Shown one piece after another: positions 43,254-53,337 of a stretch of 64,000 nt of DNA (within the stretch, counting starts at the first letter, position 1; every line of letters starts with the position of its first letter). The DNA is from Calliopum simillimum (taxonomy: Eukaryota > Arthropoda > Insecta > Diptera > Lauxaniidae): contig OX638370.1 of assembly GCA_951812925.1 (NCBI GenBank), positions 5,914,001 through 5,978,000 on the forward strand. The letters are read 5' to 3'. The notes beneath the pieces were generated by a model. The model had not been told where the DNA came from and did not search any database. It saw nothing but the letters and a program-made list of their open reading frames with translations. The translations under genes were made by a program, and so were the position numbers.

Positions 43254-44425
43254 GCAATTTCTCACTTTACTTACGTAAATTCGTCCGTCTGTCAGTACAT
43301 TCTTCTATCTATTCATACATCTGTCCTAATCGCGATCGTCAGGGTTAGCTCTTGTCATTGCGAAATTAGCAAAACGGTTTACGCTCCCACAAAACATTTA
43401 AAACGCTTCATCAAAAGCTTTTAGGGTTAGGTAATGCTACCAAAGTGTCCGCTTCGATTTCCAACCCCTTCTTTATAGTCTGCCTCCGTATAGTGAAAAT
43501 TTCGTTACAGTCAATTTCGAAAAAAAAAATCATTAGGGAATCTAATTTATAAACACAGCGATACTTTAGCGGGGCATTACGGCGGCTTTCTTTGCCAGTG
43601 ATACAGCTGCGATGATACAGCTGATAGCTTTACAAATTAGCTCATTAAGTACACACAAAATAACGACACAATTGGTTATTTCAAATTAGTATTTAGTATT
43701 AGTATTTCATATATAGTATTCGTGGCTCCCAACTTGCGGCAATCTTAATCATGCAAGCAATGAAATGCAGAAGTATTTTCTCCTTGATTCTAGCAGAAGC
43801 TATATCACATTGTGCTTAATTCACCAAACAATGTTTGGTTTGTGCAGTTGCTTCAAATATTTTGCAGCGGCACAGGGTGTATTGAAATATGTAAAGGTAT
43901 TTTGCTATGATTTCTAATTTAGTCAACGAAAGCTTTAGGACTAATTTAGAGAAACTTTTTTTTTAGAAAACTTTGTAGGTAATTGTATGAGCTTTTTGAG
44001 AGAGTATTTGGTATTATGGGCTTAAAAGGATTTCGCAGAGTTTTGAGCTTTAAATTAAAAATTTTAAATTTGTTTACCTATTTTTGGAGTTTGGCGGCCA
44101 TTTTAGTATGAAAAGTTCTTATTAATATAGCCTTTTATATTTTTTCTGGAAATTCCTGTTTAATTTCCTTTAATTTGATAGAACATTTATTATACCAATT
44201 TTTCGTTTTGAGGTCAGAAAAAAATACTTTTATGTAACAACTCAAGTGTAACTCGCGGGTGTTGCGCAACCCTTCAAACAGATTGTTCTTGAAAACTATT
44301 TTTTTGTCACCTCAGATTAAAAAATTCGTATAACAAATGCAGTACCGAGTTGAAGGAAAATTAACAAAAATTTAAAAAAAAAAAAATTATAAAAAATATG
44401 TTAATCTTTTTCATACTAAAATACT

Positions 44426-45079
44426 AAAAATGGACGACTTGTTTTGAAATCATTATGATGCAAAACCATACTATTCCGAGAATTTTGCATAAAACAGCGA
44501 TGAGCCACCTCTAAATGACCTTGCAAAATTTTTTCAAAATTCTCAGATCACTTCATAGACACCCTCTTTCAGATTTTTAGGGGTAATCGAAAAAACGAAA
44601 AAAAAAAATCAAAATATAACAAAAGGCTTTTTATTATATATCCAAGTTTTTAGTTTTTGAATTATTCTCGTGCTTTTTTAAAAAAATAACCCATTATGCG
44701 TAAGCCGAAATTTTTTAGGTTGCGGGTTAATTGCTATAAATGTCTGCCGCACTATCGCAGCTACTTCAATGATAAAGACAGCTGCTGTTATGCCGCTGAA
44801 GTGTCGCAGCGTTTGTACATTGGATCCACTATGGTTTTTTTTTTTTTTTAAATTCCTTCAACGAAAATTTGACTATCTGCAGGCATACTCTAAAGGGGTT
44901 GAAATGGAAGCAAAGAGCTTAGTTGCATTATCTAAGTCTTAAAGCTTTTGATGTAGCGTTTCCAATGCTTTGTTTGAGCGTAAACCGTTTGGCTAGTTTC
45001 CCAATGACACGAGCTAACCTTGACGATCGAAATTACAACAGTTAGAAGAATATATAACTAGTAAGGGTGTAACCTTTGA
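44426..45079. other. No gene recognised
   Basis: AT-rich DNA with homopolymer runs after the duplicated block. I see no gene or firm repeat. Confidence 0.4.
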
Positions 45080-46010
45080 CCTGGTCAAACATTGCAGTAT
45101 TTTGAAAATTTTGGTGGTATGGTAGGTGCCACGCCCGCTTGTCTGAGTTTACCCAATTTTTGCTCAGAGCTTCATTTATAGTTCTTAGTGTCTAAGTGAA
45201 ATTTGGTTGGCTTATCTCAAAAAACGTTTTCAGTATAGCGTTTTGAAGCTTTTGCTTATATGGTAGGTGACACGCCCTCTTGTCCAAATTCGTCCAATTT
45301 GTTCTCAGTACTTGCGCTTGTAGTACATATTATTGCCAGAGTTGAATAAAACTAAATGGATATTTTAAATTAAGTTCTATATTGATTGAAAATAATGAAC
45401 GAAGTGAAGAAAAATATTTTATAAAAATGAAAGTTGTGAGATTTAAAAAACAGTTATCTATGATACAAAAAACAAAGTGTTTTGTAAAGGGTTGTTGAAA
45501 TTGATTTCCAACACATATTTATGAGTATTTTGGTTGTATTGTCAAGAAAAATAACTCCGAAAGTAGCATTTTATATATATTTATTATATGGGCGGTAGGC
45601 GTGTCCGTTGACAGATTTCGCTCATTTTCAATCCCACGAGATAACTTTGACGACGAAGGCAGTGTACCGAATTTCATTGAATTATCTTGCTCAGTTTTCC
45701 CAAAAAATTTATTTCCACGCAAACCCAGCCAGCCGGACAGACCGACATACACTGGTTCAAAATCCCTAAAAGCTGTCCAAAAGTCGAAATCATTAAAGTT
45801 TCGAGACAAAATTTTTTACCTGGGGGTTTTTGAGGTCGCTGATTACGAATTTGATGTTAGATTTTTAAAAAAGAAAATGGCGGATTCAAAATGGTGGACG
45901 AATTGTATAAATATTCAACGAAATCCATCAAAAAAATTTACTCGGGGGTTTTTGGGGTCACTGATTATGAATCTGATGTTAGATTTTCAAAAAACATAAT
46001 GGCAGATTCG
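45080..46010. repeat. Dispersed composite repeat, copy 2, with a further tandem pair
   Basis: Two ~143-bp tandem units at about 45097 and 45240 share 'tatggtaggtg-cacgccc' and 'cttgtc'. They are followed by 'ggcggtaggcgtgtccgttg' (45590) as at 27780. Then a ~125-bp tandem pair (about 45820 and 45945) shares 'gggggtttttg-ggtc', 'ctgatta' and 'gatgttagatttt'. An open frame of 132 codons crosses it (45601-45999) but repeats itself with the DNA and looks like chance. Confidence 0.65.
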
Positions 46011-46194
46011 AAAAGGCAAAAAATAACACTTGCACAATTTTTATATCTAATTTAAAAATTTATTTCAAAACTTTAACTTTGATAGAGTTGTGTGCAACGG
46101 TAAATTAATCTACATAAAAATGGGTTTTAGATTCCGTTATCACGGAGTATAAGCTGTATAATAACACTGTTCAACGAATTTCAGGTTTTTGTTT

Positions 46195-47190
46195 TTATCT
46201 CAGTTTAGACCATAAAATTATTATTCCTTGCTATTGACATAATAGAACTGCATTTACAAAATTTCTCCATCACGTCTCAATTTTCAGAAAAATTGACAAA
46301 TCAAAAATCACGACTTACATCCGCGCGAAAATAAATTAAAAAATTTTTATCCGTCAGAATTTTAAAACAAAAATCTCAAACGATTCAGAAAATATCAATA
46401 ACTTCAAATCTGAAAAAAATTTTGAAATTGGTCCGGCAAATTTTTTTGTATGCCCGTTTAATTGAGAAAACGTACTGAAAAAACCAAACACCAACCATCT
46501 TTAATTACATAAATCTTGCCTAAATCAATGCAAAATTAAAAAAAACTGTTCTTGAGCTTGTGCGTCATTATTTTAACTTTATTTTGATACCAAAAACTTA
46601 AGGATTGGGGCATGAATAACCAACTTATTTCTTTTTGAACAAAAAATGTACATACGACTTCCTGTATACAAGTACTTCTATTTCCAAGTAGTTATGATAC
46701 AAAATTCAATAGCTTTTGTATGACTTTCTACATGTACATTTTTTGTTCAAAAAGAAATAAGTTGGTTATTCATGGTCTAATCCATCAGTTTTTGGTATCA
46801 AAATAAAGTTAAAATAATGACGCACAAGCTTGTGAAGTGTTTTTTTTAATGTTGTATTGATTTAGGCAAGATTTATGTAATTAAAGATGGTTGGAGTTTG
46901 GTTTTTTCAGTACATTTTCTCAATTAAACGGGCATACAAAAAAATTTGCCGGACCAATTTCAAAATTTTTTTCAGATTTGAAGTTATTCATATTTTCTGA
47001 ATCGTTTGACATTTTTGTTTTAAAATTCTGACGGATAAAAATTTTTTAATTTATTTTCGCGCGGATGTAAGTCGTGATTTTGGATTTGTCAATTTTTCTG
47101 AAAATTGAGACGTGATGGAAAAATTTTGTAAATGCAGTTCTATTATGTCAATAGCAAGGAATAATAATTTTATGGTCTGAACTCAGATAA
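46195..47190. repeat. ~1-kb hairpin: ~460-bp inverted arms, ~75-bp loop
   Basis: Left arm about 46195-46655, right arm about 46731-47190, reverse complements with few mismatches. They start with ttatctcagtttagaccata / its complement and end at the inner ctttttgaacaaaaaatgta. No ORF of note. It could be a foldback transposon or a source of long hairpin RNA. Confidence 0.9.
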
Positions 47191-48242
47191 TTTTTTGCCG
47201 TTGACCAGTGTAATATAAAAAATTTTTCCATTTCAGGCGAGCAACACATATTGACACTTGGTAAGCAATATGAGTTAAATATTCCTATGGATGCTTCAGA
47301 AAAAATCGCGTCAAAGAAAAAGGGCAAAAAAAGGCACCTCAATTTTTTTATATGTGTTAGGAAAGGTTTCAATCTTCTTAAATCCAAAAAATCCTGACGG
47401 TATGACGTGGTATAAATTAGTTCAGGGCTTTTTTCATAACCATTGCATACTGATTTTGTGAAATAATATGATTTTAAGTTAATCATAATTACCGTAAAAG
47501 TATAAATTATTGCAAAATTTGAATACAGAGGTTCGATAGCATTTCCTTTTACGTAGAGATTCCATATTTAAACATTAAATTCGGTTCAGTTTTCAAGTAA
47601 CCACATAATTTTTGCAGTGAACACTTAATTTTTTACTTTTAACTCACAGAATTTTGTGTCTGAGAAGCGCACTCTTGGAGAGATCCCAAGAGCATTGTAG
47701 GAATACCTGGATCTTTCTTACAAATTTTTTGATGTTTATGAATATCTGTTAGACAAAACGGTTCATAAAAAGTCAATTTAAAAAAACTTTTTTTTTGACT
47801 TTAGGCCAGCTTTTAAGGATTTTGAACCAGTGTGCGACATGGCTAATAGGGTGGAGCGAAATTTGTTTTTTGCGATTTTCGAAATGGCTCACATGCGAAA
47901 AGATGCTCCATAATATTCTGAATAAAAAATGTTATATGGTACTTTTTGATATTTTAATGTTTTGTACTGCCACAAAGACATTGAAGTTTTGAAAAAAAAA
48001 AATATTACGTTGAGTTTATTTGTATGGGATAAAGTCAATAAAAGAACTTAAACGTGTCCAAATTGTGATTTTTATTATAATATTAAAATATTTTAAACAA
48101 ATTTGAACTCCTTTTTAGTATTAAAAACATGCATTGTCCTTCGTGATTCCAGCCTTGTTTTGATGAGACCATCTCTTCTTTCTGTACCACATACAGCAGC
48201 AGCAGCTTCACTAACAATTTGATTGGAGTATGACCTTTTATT
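47191..48242. other. No gene recognised
   Basis: AT-rich. A short 'agggtggagcgaaa' phrase near 47850 and some C/G-richer sequence near 48120-48240 do not form a supported gene. Confidence 0.4.
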
Positions 48243-49100
48243 CCCTGGCCCCTTTAGAATATGTAAAATTAAAAATCTCCATAGAGCCGCTCTCCTCCAC
48301 ATTGTGCACTATAGCAAGTATATTTATGAATTTCATATGAAAAACATAAAAATTATTCTGACAGAAAATAATATTTGCGCTGATTTATCAATCAACAAAG
48401 CAATGGTATGTTCCATGAACACTTTTCTATATATTAACCCAATAATAAACAACTGTGAGCTTAGTTATTGCGAGTTGAAAGTTGTATGTTTTATTCAAAC
48501 TTTTAGAGGCAAAAAAGGAGCTTAAGCCGGTGTATTCGCAAGAAGGAGTTGTTTTGATTCACTTCTTAACCTTATCCCACTTACAAGAAGCTAACAAACA
48601 AAACCTCATCAAAAATTTTCAGTGCCTACATTTGGAGGTCGATTTAATATTAATAATTTGAAAATACCAAAGAAAAAGGCGCTTAAGCTCGATTTATTCG
48701 CAATAAGGAATTGTTCCGATTAAATTTTCTTATTTTCCAACTTTGGACAAATTAACGAATAGGTCTGATCAAAACATTTTAATTTCCAAGACTTCGAGGT
48801 AACTATAATAAAGGAATTCAAACATGCCTCGAAAAAAGGGGCTTAAGCCCAATTTATTCGCAAGAAGGAAGAGTCTGAATTTTAATTTTTATATTTTCCA
48901 ATGCAGGAGAAGTGGACGAACGAAACCTCATCAAAAAAACTACAGTATTCCAACTTTGAGTTTTTGCCTAAAACTAAAACTCAAAATTTTGAAAAAATAT
49001 TTATACATCCCTAAAAGGTGATTGACGGAGCACCTTTTCCATTTTGAACCGTTTAGAATATGTAAAAATAAAAAATCTCCAAAGAGCAGCGCTACACCCT
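48243..49100. repeat. Three ~160-bp degenerate tandem units between direct repeats
   Basis: Units start at about 48511, 48676 and 48834 with 'aaaaagg-gcttaag' and 'tttattcgcaagaagga'. The outer copies also share 'aaacctcatcaaaaa'. The array is flanked by a direct repeat ('tttagaatatgtaaaa', 'aaaaatctcca') at about 48253-48290 and 49052-49092, which might be terminal repeats or larger duplication borders. Confidence 0.65.
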
Positions 49101-49280
49101 AATGGCTATATCGACTCAGGAGGTGATGGTGATCAAGAATATATATACTTTTTTATATCTGCCACGCCTCCTTCTCTGCGTTAAAAGCGGAAGGACAAAG
49201 TGAATATACCCTGGATGTAGGGAATAAAAAAATTAAACTGACAGACAGACGAATATACGTGAGGAATGTGAAAAATTTGC

Positions 49281-49286
49281 TATAAA
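49281..49286 (+). promoter_or_regulatory. TATA box before FREP fragment E'
   Basis: gctataaataaatg followed by actcagtttttaagttagaa, matching the promoters of genes D and E. It is intact here although the gene behind it is only a fragment. Confidence 0.6.
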
Positions 49287-49341
49287 TAAATGTTTAATAC
49301 TCAGTTTTTAAGTTAGAAAGTAAATTATCGTAGTTATTAAA

Positions 49342-49567
49342 ATATTTATCGGAATTACAATAGTCTTAGCAATAATTCATCTCATTTCGACACAAAGTTG
49401 CGTTTCGAGGCTCCACAGCAAGGTAAGAAAATTCGAAATAATCCTAAAAATATCATTCTGAAGGATAAACTAAGTATAAAGAAATATTTCTTTCAGCCGC
49501 CAGGAGCAACAGGACATTCTTCGGATAATGCCCTGTTAAAAGAAATAAAAGAACAACTGAAATGGGA
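49342..49567 (+). pseudogene. FREP 5' fragment E' (start codon lost)
   Basis: Equivalent of D' at 41416. The first codon is ATA (49342-49344) instead of ATG, then the same exon 1 (to 49422) with a GTAAG donor, and an exon 2 start at 49497 after tttcag that breaks off near 49567 into the reversed 3'UTR of FREP E. It has a TATA but no start, whereas D' has a start but a damaged TATA. Confidence 0.8.
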
Positions 49568-49651
49568 ACATTATTTAATTTATTTATTTCTAATTTAATG
49601 TATTTATTACTAACTTATCTATATATTTATGTGGAAAAAATTGCAATTAAT

Positions 49652-51116
49652 TCATTCCCACCACATTAACGGCCTTATTGCCATGTGAACGTATTTAAAC
49701 GAATGCGTGTAGCCATGCCAATGGGCCCAAAAAATACCACGTGAGCTTGATGATTCATTCTGGTACTGCCCCATTAAGTTGCTACAAAAATGTAATTTCG
49801 CAATGCAACAAATGACACAAATATCAATTTCATAACTTACCTCTGGGTACACGAACCATACCACCAGGCACCTTTAAATTCCTGTGCGCAGTTATCCTCA
49901 TCAAGGTCATGGTCTCTATCATAAGTAGACCATTTGTTATTAAGACTGTCGTAGAGCGCATCACCTGCATCACCGACATAATCACCAATGCTCTTCAAAT
50001 AAAAATATTCTTTTTCTGAGCCAATGGAGAAATTCATATATTTGGCATAACGTCTAGTGCCCTTCCAGTCCTCCAATTGTATCCAAAGCGCGTGTCTGTT
50101 CTTCTCTGTAAGCTTGTGCAATGACTTTAATCCAATAAAATAATCTTCACTTGGATTACCAAAACCTTCTGCATATTCGTGCCAGCTTTTAAAAAAATTT
50201 TGTTTAGCATTTTGTCTACGTTGAATAATCGTCCAAGCGGATCTATCAATACCATCAATTGTCTGGTTTGCATTCTTTAGACAGTAGACCTTTATATCAA
50301 TCGCATATACTGGCAGGCGAATATGATACACGCCACTTTTATTCGTTCTTAATACGGCTTTTTGGCAAGGATTATAATCATATACCTCAAATGGAATAGT
50401 GGTGGGTTTTGCTGTAGTCTGTCTAGTGTGAGTTGGCCTAGGTTTAGTTGTATCATTTGAGATACTAGCACATATATCCTTAAACTGTGAACACGGAACT
50501 GTGCAAGCCTTATTTGGGTTTTGCGTTCCAAGTGGTGGCTTGGTAGAAATTTCTGTTTTTAACTTTTCCAATGATTTTTCCAATTTTGTAATGTGTTCCT
50601 GCAAACTAGAAATGTTGAAAAATGTTGAAATGTTAAGAATAGTGATAGTTTAATATCAGAAAATAATTGAAAAATATAGAATTCTATCTAGCCTTTGGTT
50701 AACTATTGTATTAAAAGGTGTTAAGGAATTGCTAAAGATAATCGACTTTTTTCCGCTGTTGCAAGTCAAAAATTGAGAACATTGACCAGCGATATATAGA
50801 TATATTTATATTCTTAGTTTTTTTTGGAGTTTGGTGTCTTACTTCTTTTCCGTAGTTTTAATCAACTGTAGGATATTCTCATTCATTTTCTGCTCTCGTT
50901 GCAATTGTTCTTTTATTTCCTTTAACAGTTCATTATCCGCAGAATGTCCAACTGGCGTCTGAAAAATTAATATTCTTCATGCTTAATTTGTCCTTCACAG
51001 AGAGATATTTCAAAGATTATTTTGAACTTTCTTGCCTTGCTGTGCTGCCTGGAAATGCAACTCTGTGCCGAAATTAGTTGAACTATCGATAAAACTGTTG
51101 TAATTCCGACATACAT
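49652..51116 (-). CDS. Fibrinogen-related protein E
   Basis: Four exons on minus: 51116-51036, 50958-50843, 50605-49841, 49781-49652 (363 residues), phases 0, 2, 2. Signal peptide MYVGITTVLSIVQLISA; coiled-coil exon 2; CTVPCSQFKDIC; Thr/Pro linker slightly longer than in D; fibrinogen domain about 146-363 with TIIQRRQNAKQNFFKSW, EDYFIGL, DYVGDAGDAL (Ser of the usual GDSL changed to Ala), YDRDHD, GAWWY, MAIRPLMWWE. The first intron has GCAAG where gene D has GTAAG, so it is a GC-AG intron if spliced. AATAAA signal (TTTATT on plus) at 49603-49608. Probably secreted; recent paralogue of D. Could be losing function if the GC donor is poor. Confidence 0.83.
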
Positions 51117-51173
51117 TTTAACAACTCTACGGAAATTTACTTTCTAACTTAAAAACTGAGTATCAAAGATTTA

Positions 51174-51179
51174 TTTATA
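51174..51179 (-). promoter_or_regulatory. TATA box of FREP E
   Basis: TATAAATAAATC on minus, 63 bp before the ATG, with the same initiator-like and ttaagttagaaagtaa blocks as gene D. Confidence 0.7.
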
Positions 51180-52545
51180 GCAATTTTGTCTGTCTGTCAG
51201 TTCTATCTATCCATACATCTGTCCTAATCGCGATCGTCAGGGTTAGCTCTTGTCATTGCGAAATTAGCAAAACGGTTTACGCTCCCACGAAACATTTTAA
51301 ACGCTACATCAAAAGCTTTAAGAGTTAGGTAACGCTACCAAATTGTCCACTTTGAGTTTCAACCACCTCTTTATAGTCTGCCTCCGTATAGTGAAAATTT
51401 TGTTGGAGGCAATTTCAAAAAAAAAAAAACATTAGGGAATATAATTTATAAACACAGCGATACTTTTGCGGCATTCCGGCGGATGTCTTTGCTACAGCAA
51501 ATAGTTTTACAAATTAACTCATTAAGTACATACAAAATTTCGACATAGTGGGTTATTTTGTACCAAAACATGAGAATAATTTAAAGTAAAAATTCGACTT
51601 TTAATAAAAAGTAATAACGGCACCTTCTTAGTTAATCATTTCCCTATAAAACTGCATCATTAGATTTTTGTATTTAAGTGGTTGGAAAAATACTTTTTAG
51701 TTTCAAAATACCATTGTGTACCGTTTAAGGTGATGCTTGAAAAATAAATATCCATTTGAACAATATCTAAAACTTCTATGACAGGCAACCAACGCACGGA
51801 AACATTCCACTCGCTGTTGTGTCTGCAATGGCAAAAACATTCTCGGTGTACTGCTTGCGCTAACCTTAATAATACCAGCAATCATATCCGGAAGAATTCC
51901 ATGATTCTAGCAGAAGCTATCTCACACTACGCTAAATTCACCACATAATGTTTGGTTTCTGTATTTGCTTAAAATATTGTGCAGCGGTACAAGGTGTATC
52001 GAAATATGTGAAGGTGCTTTGCTATGGTTTCTAGTTCACTTAACGAAAGCTTAAAGACTAATTTAGAGAAACCTTTTTTTTTTCAGAAAACTTTTAGCCA
52101 ATTGTATGGTGTGTAAAAGAAAGTCTTTGGTATTATTGGTTTAAAAGGATTTCGCAAAGTTTTGAGCATTGTAAGTTAAATTTTAAATTTTTTATTACCT
52201 ATTTTTTGACTTTGGTGGCCATTTTAGTATGAAAAAGGTCTTATTAACATTACTATTTATATTTTTTCTGGAAATTCCTATTTAATTTTCTACAATTTGA
52301 TAGCACATTTTTTATAACAATTTTTGTTTTGAGGTCCGAAAAAAATACTTTTATGTAAAAACTCAAGCGCTACTTGCAAGTGTTGCGCTGTTCTTCAAAC
52401 GAATTGTTCTTGAAAAGAATTTCTGTGACCTCAAACTAAAAAATTGGTATAATAAATGTGGTACTTAGTTAAAGGAAAATTAACAAGAATTTCAAACAAA
52501 AATATAAAAATATATGTTAATATGACCTTTTTCACACTGAAATCC

Positions 52546-52985
52546 GCCGAAATCAAAAAATTGGGAAAAAAATTAAAATGCTAAGTGCTTTTTCAAAAGA
52601 GCTTATAACCACAAGTAAGGCCATAATATAAAAGTTTTTTATATAAAGTTTCTCTAAAACGCAAGGGTGGCAAACTCCCAACCAACATGGGGTAAAACTT
52701 TCACAAAACTCATTTCTAGTCATAAGAAAATCATTGAAATACAATTGAACTTATTATAATTATAACCTGCCAAAAATGCATCCAAAAGAACTGGTTTGGT
52801 TGTGAAAGTGAAGATATGGAAGAGACGGACATAATCCCACCACCAGAGTGCAAAATTCATACTGGTTTTTTTTTTTCATAAACGACGGACAGACGGAGAT
52901 TCAGGACCAAAGACGGAGAGGCATGGTCGGTGATGCATTCCATGACGGACGAACAGAGACACGCTGGAACCCTATCCTCGGATAG
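52546..52985. other. No gene recognised
   Basis: Spacer between the duplicated block and the BEL element. 52860-52975 is richer in G/C with repeated 'acggac' phrases ('gacggacagacgga', 'gacggacgaacag'), the kind of tail seen on dispersed fly repeats. Confidence 0.45.
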
Positions 52986-53162
52986 AGTTCAAATCAACTT
53001 TGTTATGTTAAGTGTTTTTTAATTTAATTAGTTTTGGAATTTTTCATCATTTTGAAATTTTATTATAAATTTTTTAATTTTTTAATTTCAATCGTTCACG
53101 CATATCCAAACTATCTAAATCGTTCCTTAAATAAAATAAAATACATTTTTCAATAAAAATCA
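52986..53162 (+). repeat. 5' LTR of the BEL/Pao element and primer site
   Basis: About 177 bp, starting AG where the 3' LTR has TG and ending aataaaaatca. It is followed by 'ttggtccttcgagccg', which I take as the primer binding site; I could not name the tRNA with confidence. Confidence 0.7.
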
Positions 53163-53337
53163 TTGGTCCTTCGAGCCGTATGTACGCGTTCCATTCAGTT
53201 TTATTTAAATCGTGATTTTTTTGCCATTCGCCGGTGTCGTTCGTTTCAGTTTTATTTAAATCGTGAACTTTTTTGCTAATCGCCGGTGTCGTTCGATTTA
53301 GTTCTATTTAAATCTGCGTAATATTAACTGATACAAA

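Larger units (their letters stand above)
41323..44425. repeat. Segmental duplication, copy 1 (contains FREP D)
   Basis: Begins with 'ttaaactgacagacaaacga' and carries, in order, a plus-strand FREP 5' fragment, the complete minus-strand FREP D, its upstream region ('atcgcgatcgtcagggttag') and about 1 kb of non-coding DNA. The same series, mostly highly similar, is at 49233-52545. Copy 2 has small indels; copy 1 has extra sequence around 43590-43790. Confidence 0.85.
49233..52545. repeat. Segmental duplication, copy 2 (contains FREP E)
   Basis: Counterpart of 41323-44425 with the same internal order: plus-strand 5' fragment, complete minus-strand FREP, upstream and distal non-coding DNA. About 8 kb lies between the starts of the two copies. 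Both copies share the fragment-to-3'UTR joint, so that rearrangement is older than the duplication. Confidence 0.85.

Noticed and set aside
45601..45999. 132-codon ORF
   Set aside because: It crosses non-coding tandem repeats and its peptide repeats with the DNA; the same repeat at 27780 is not open.
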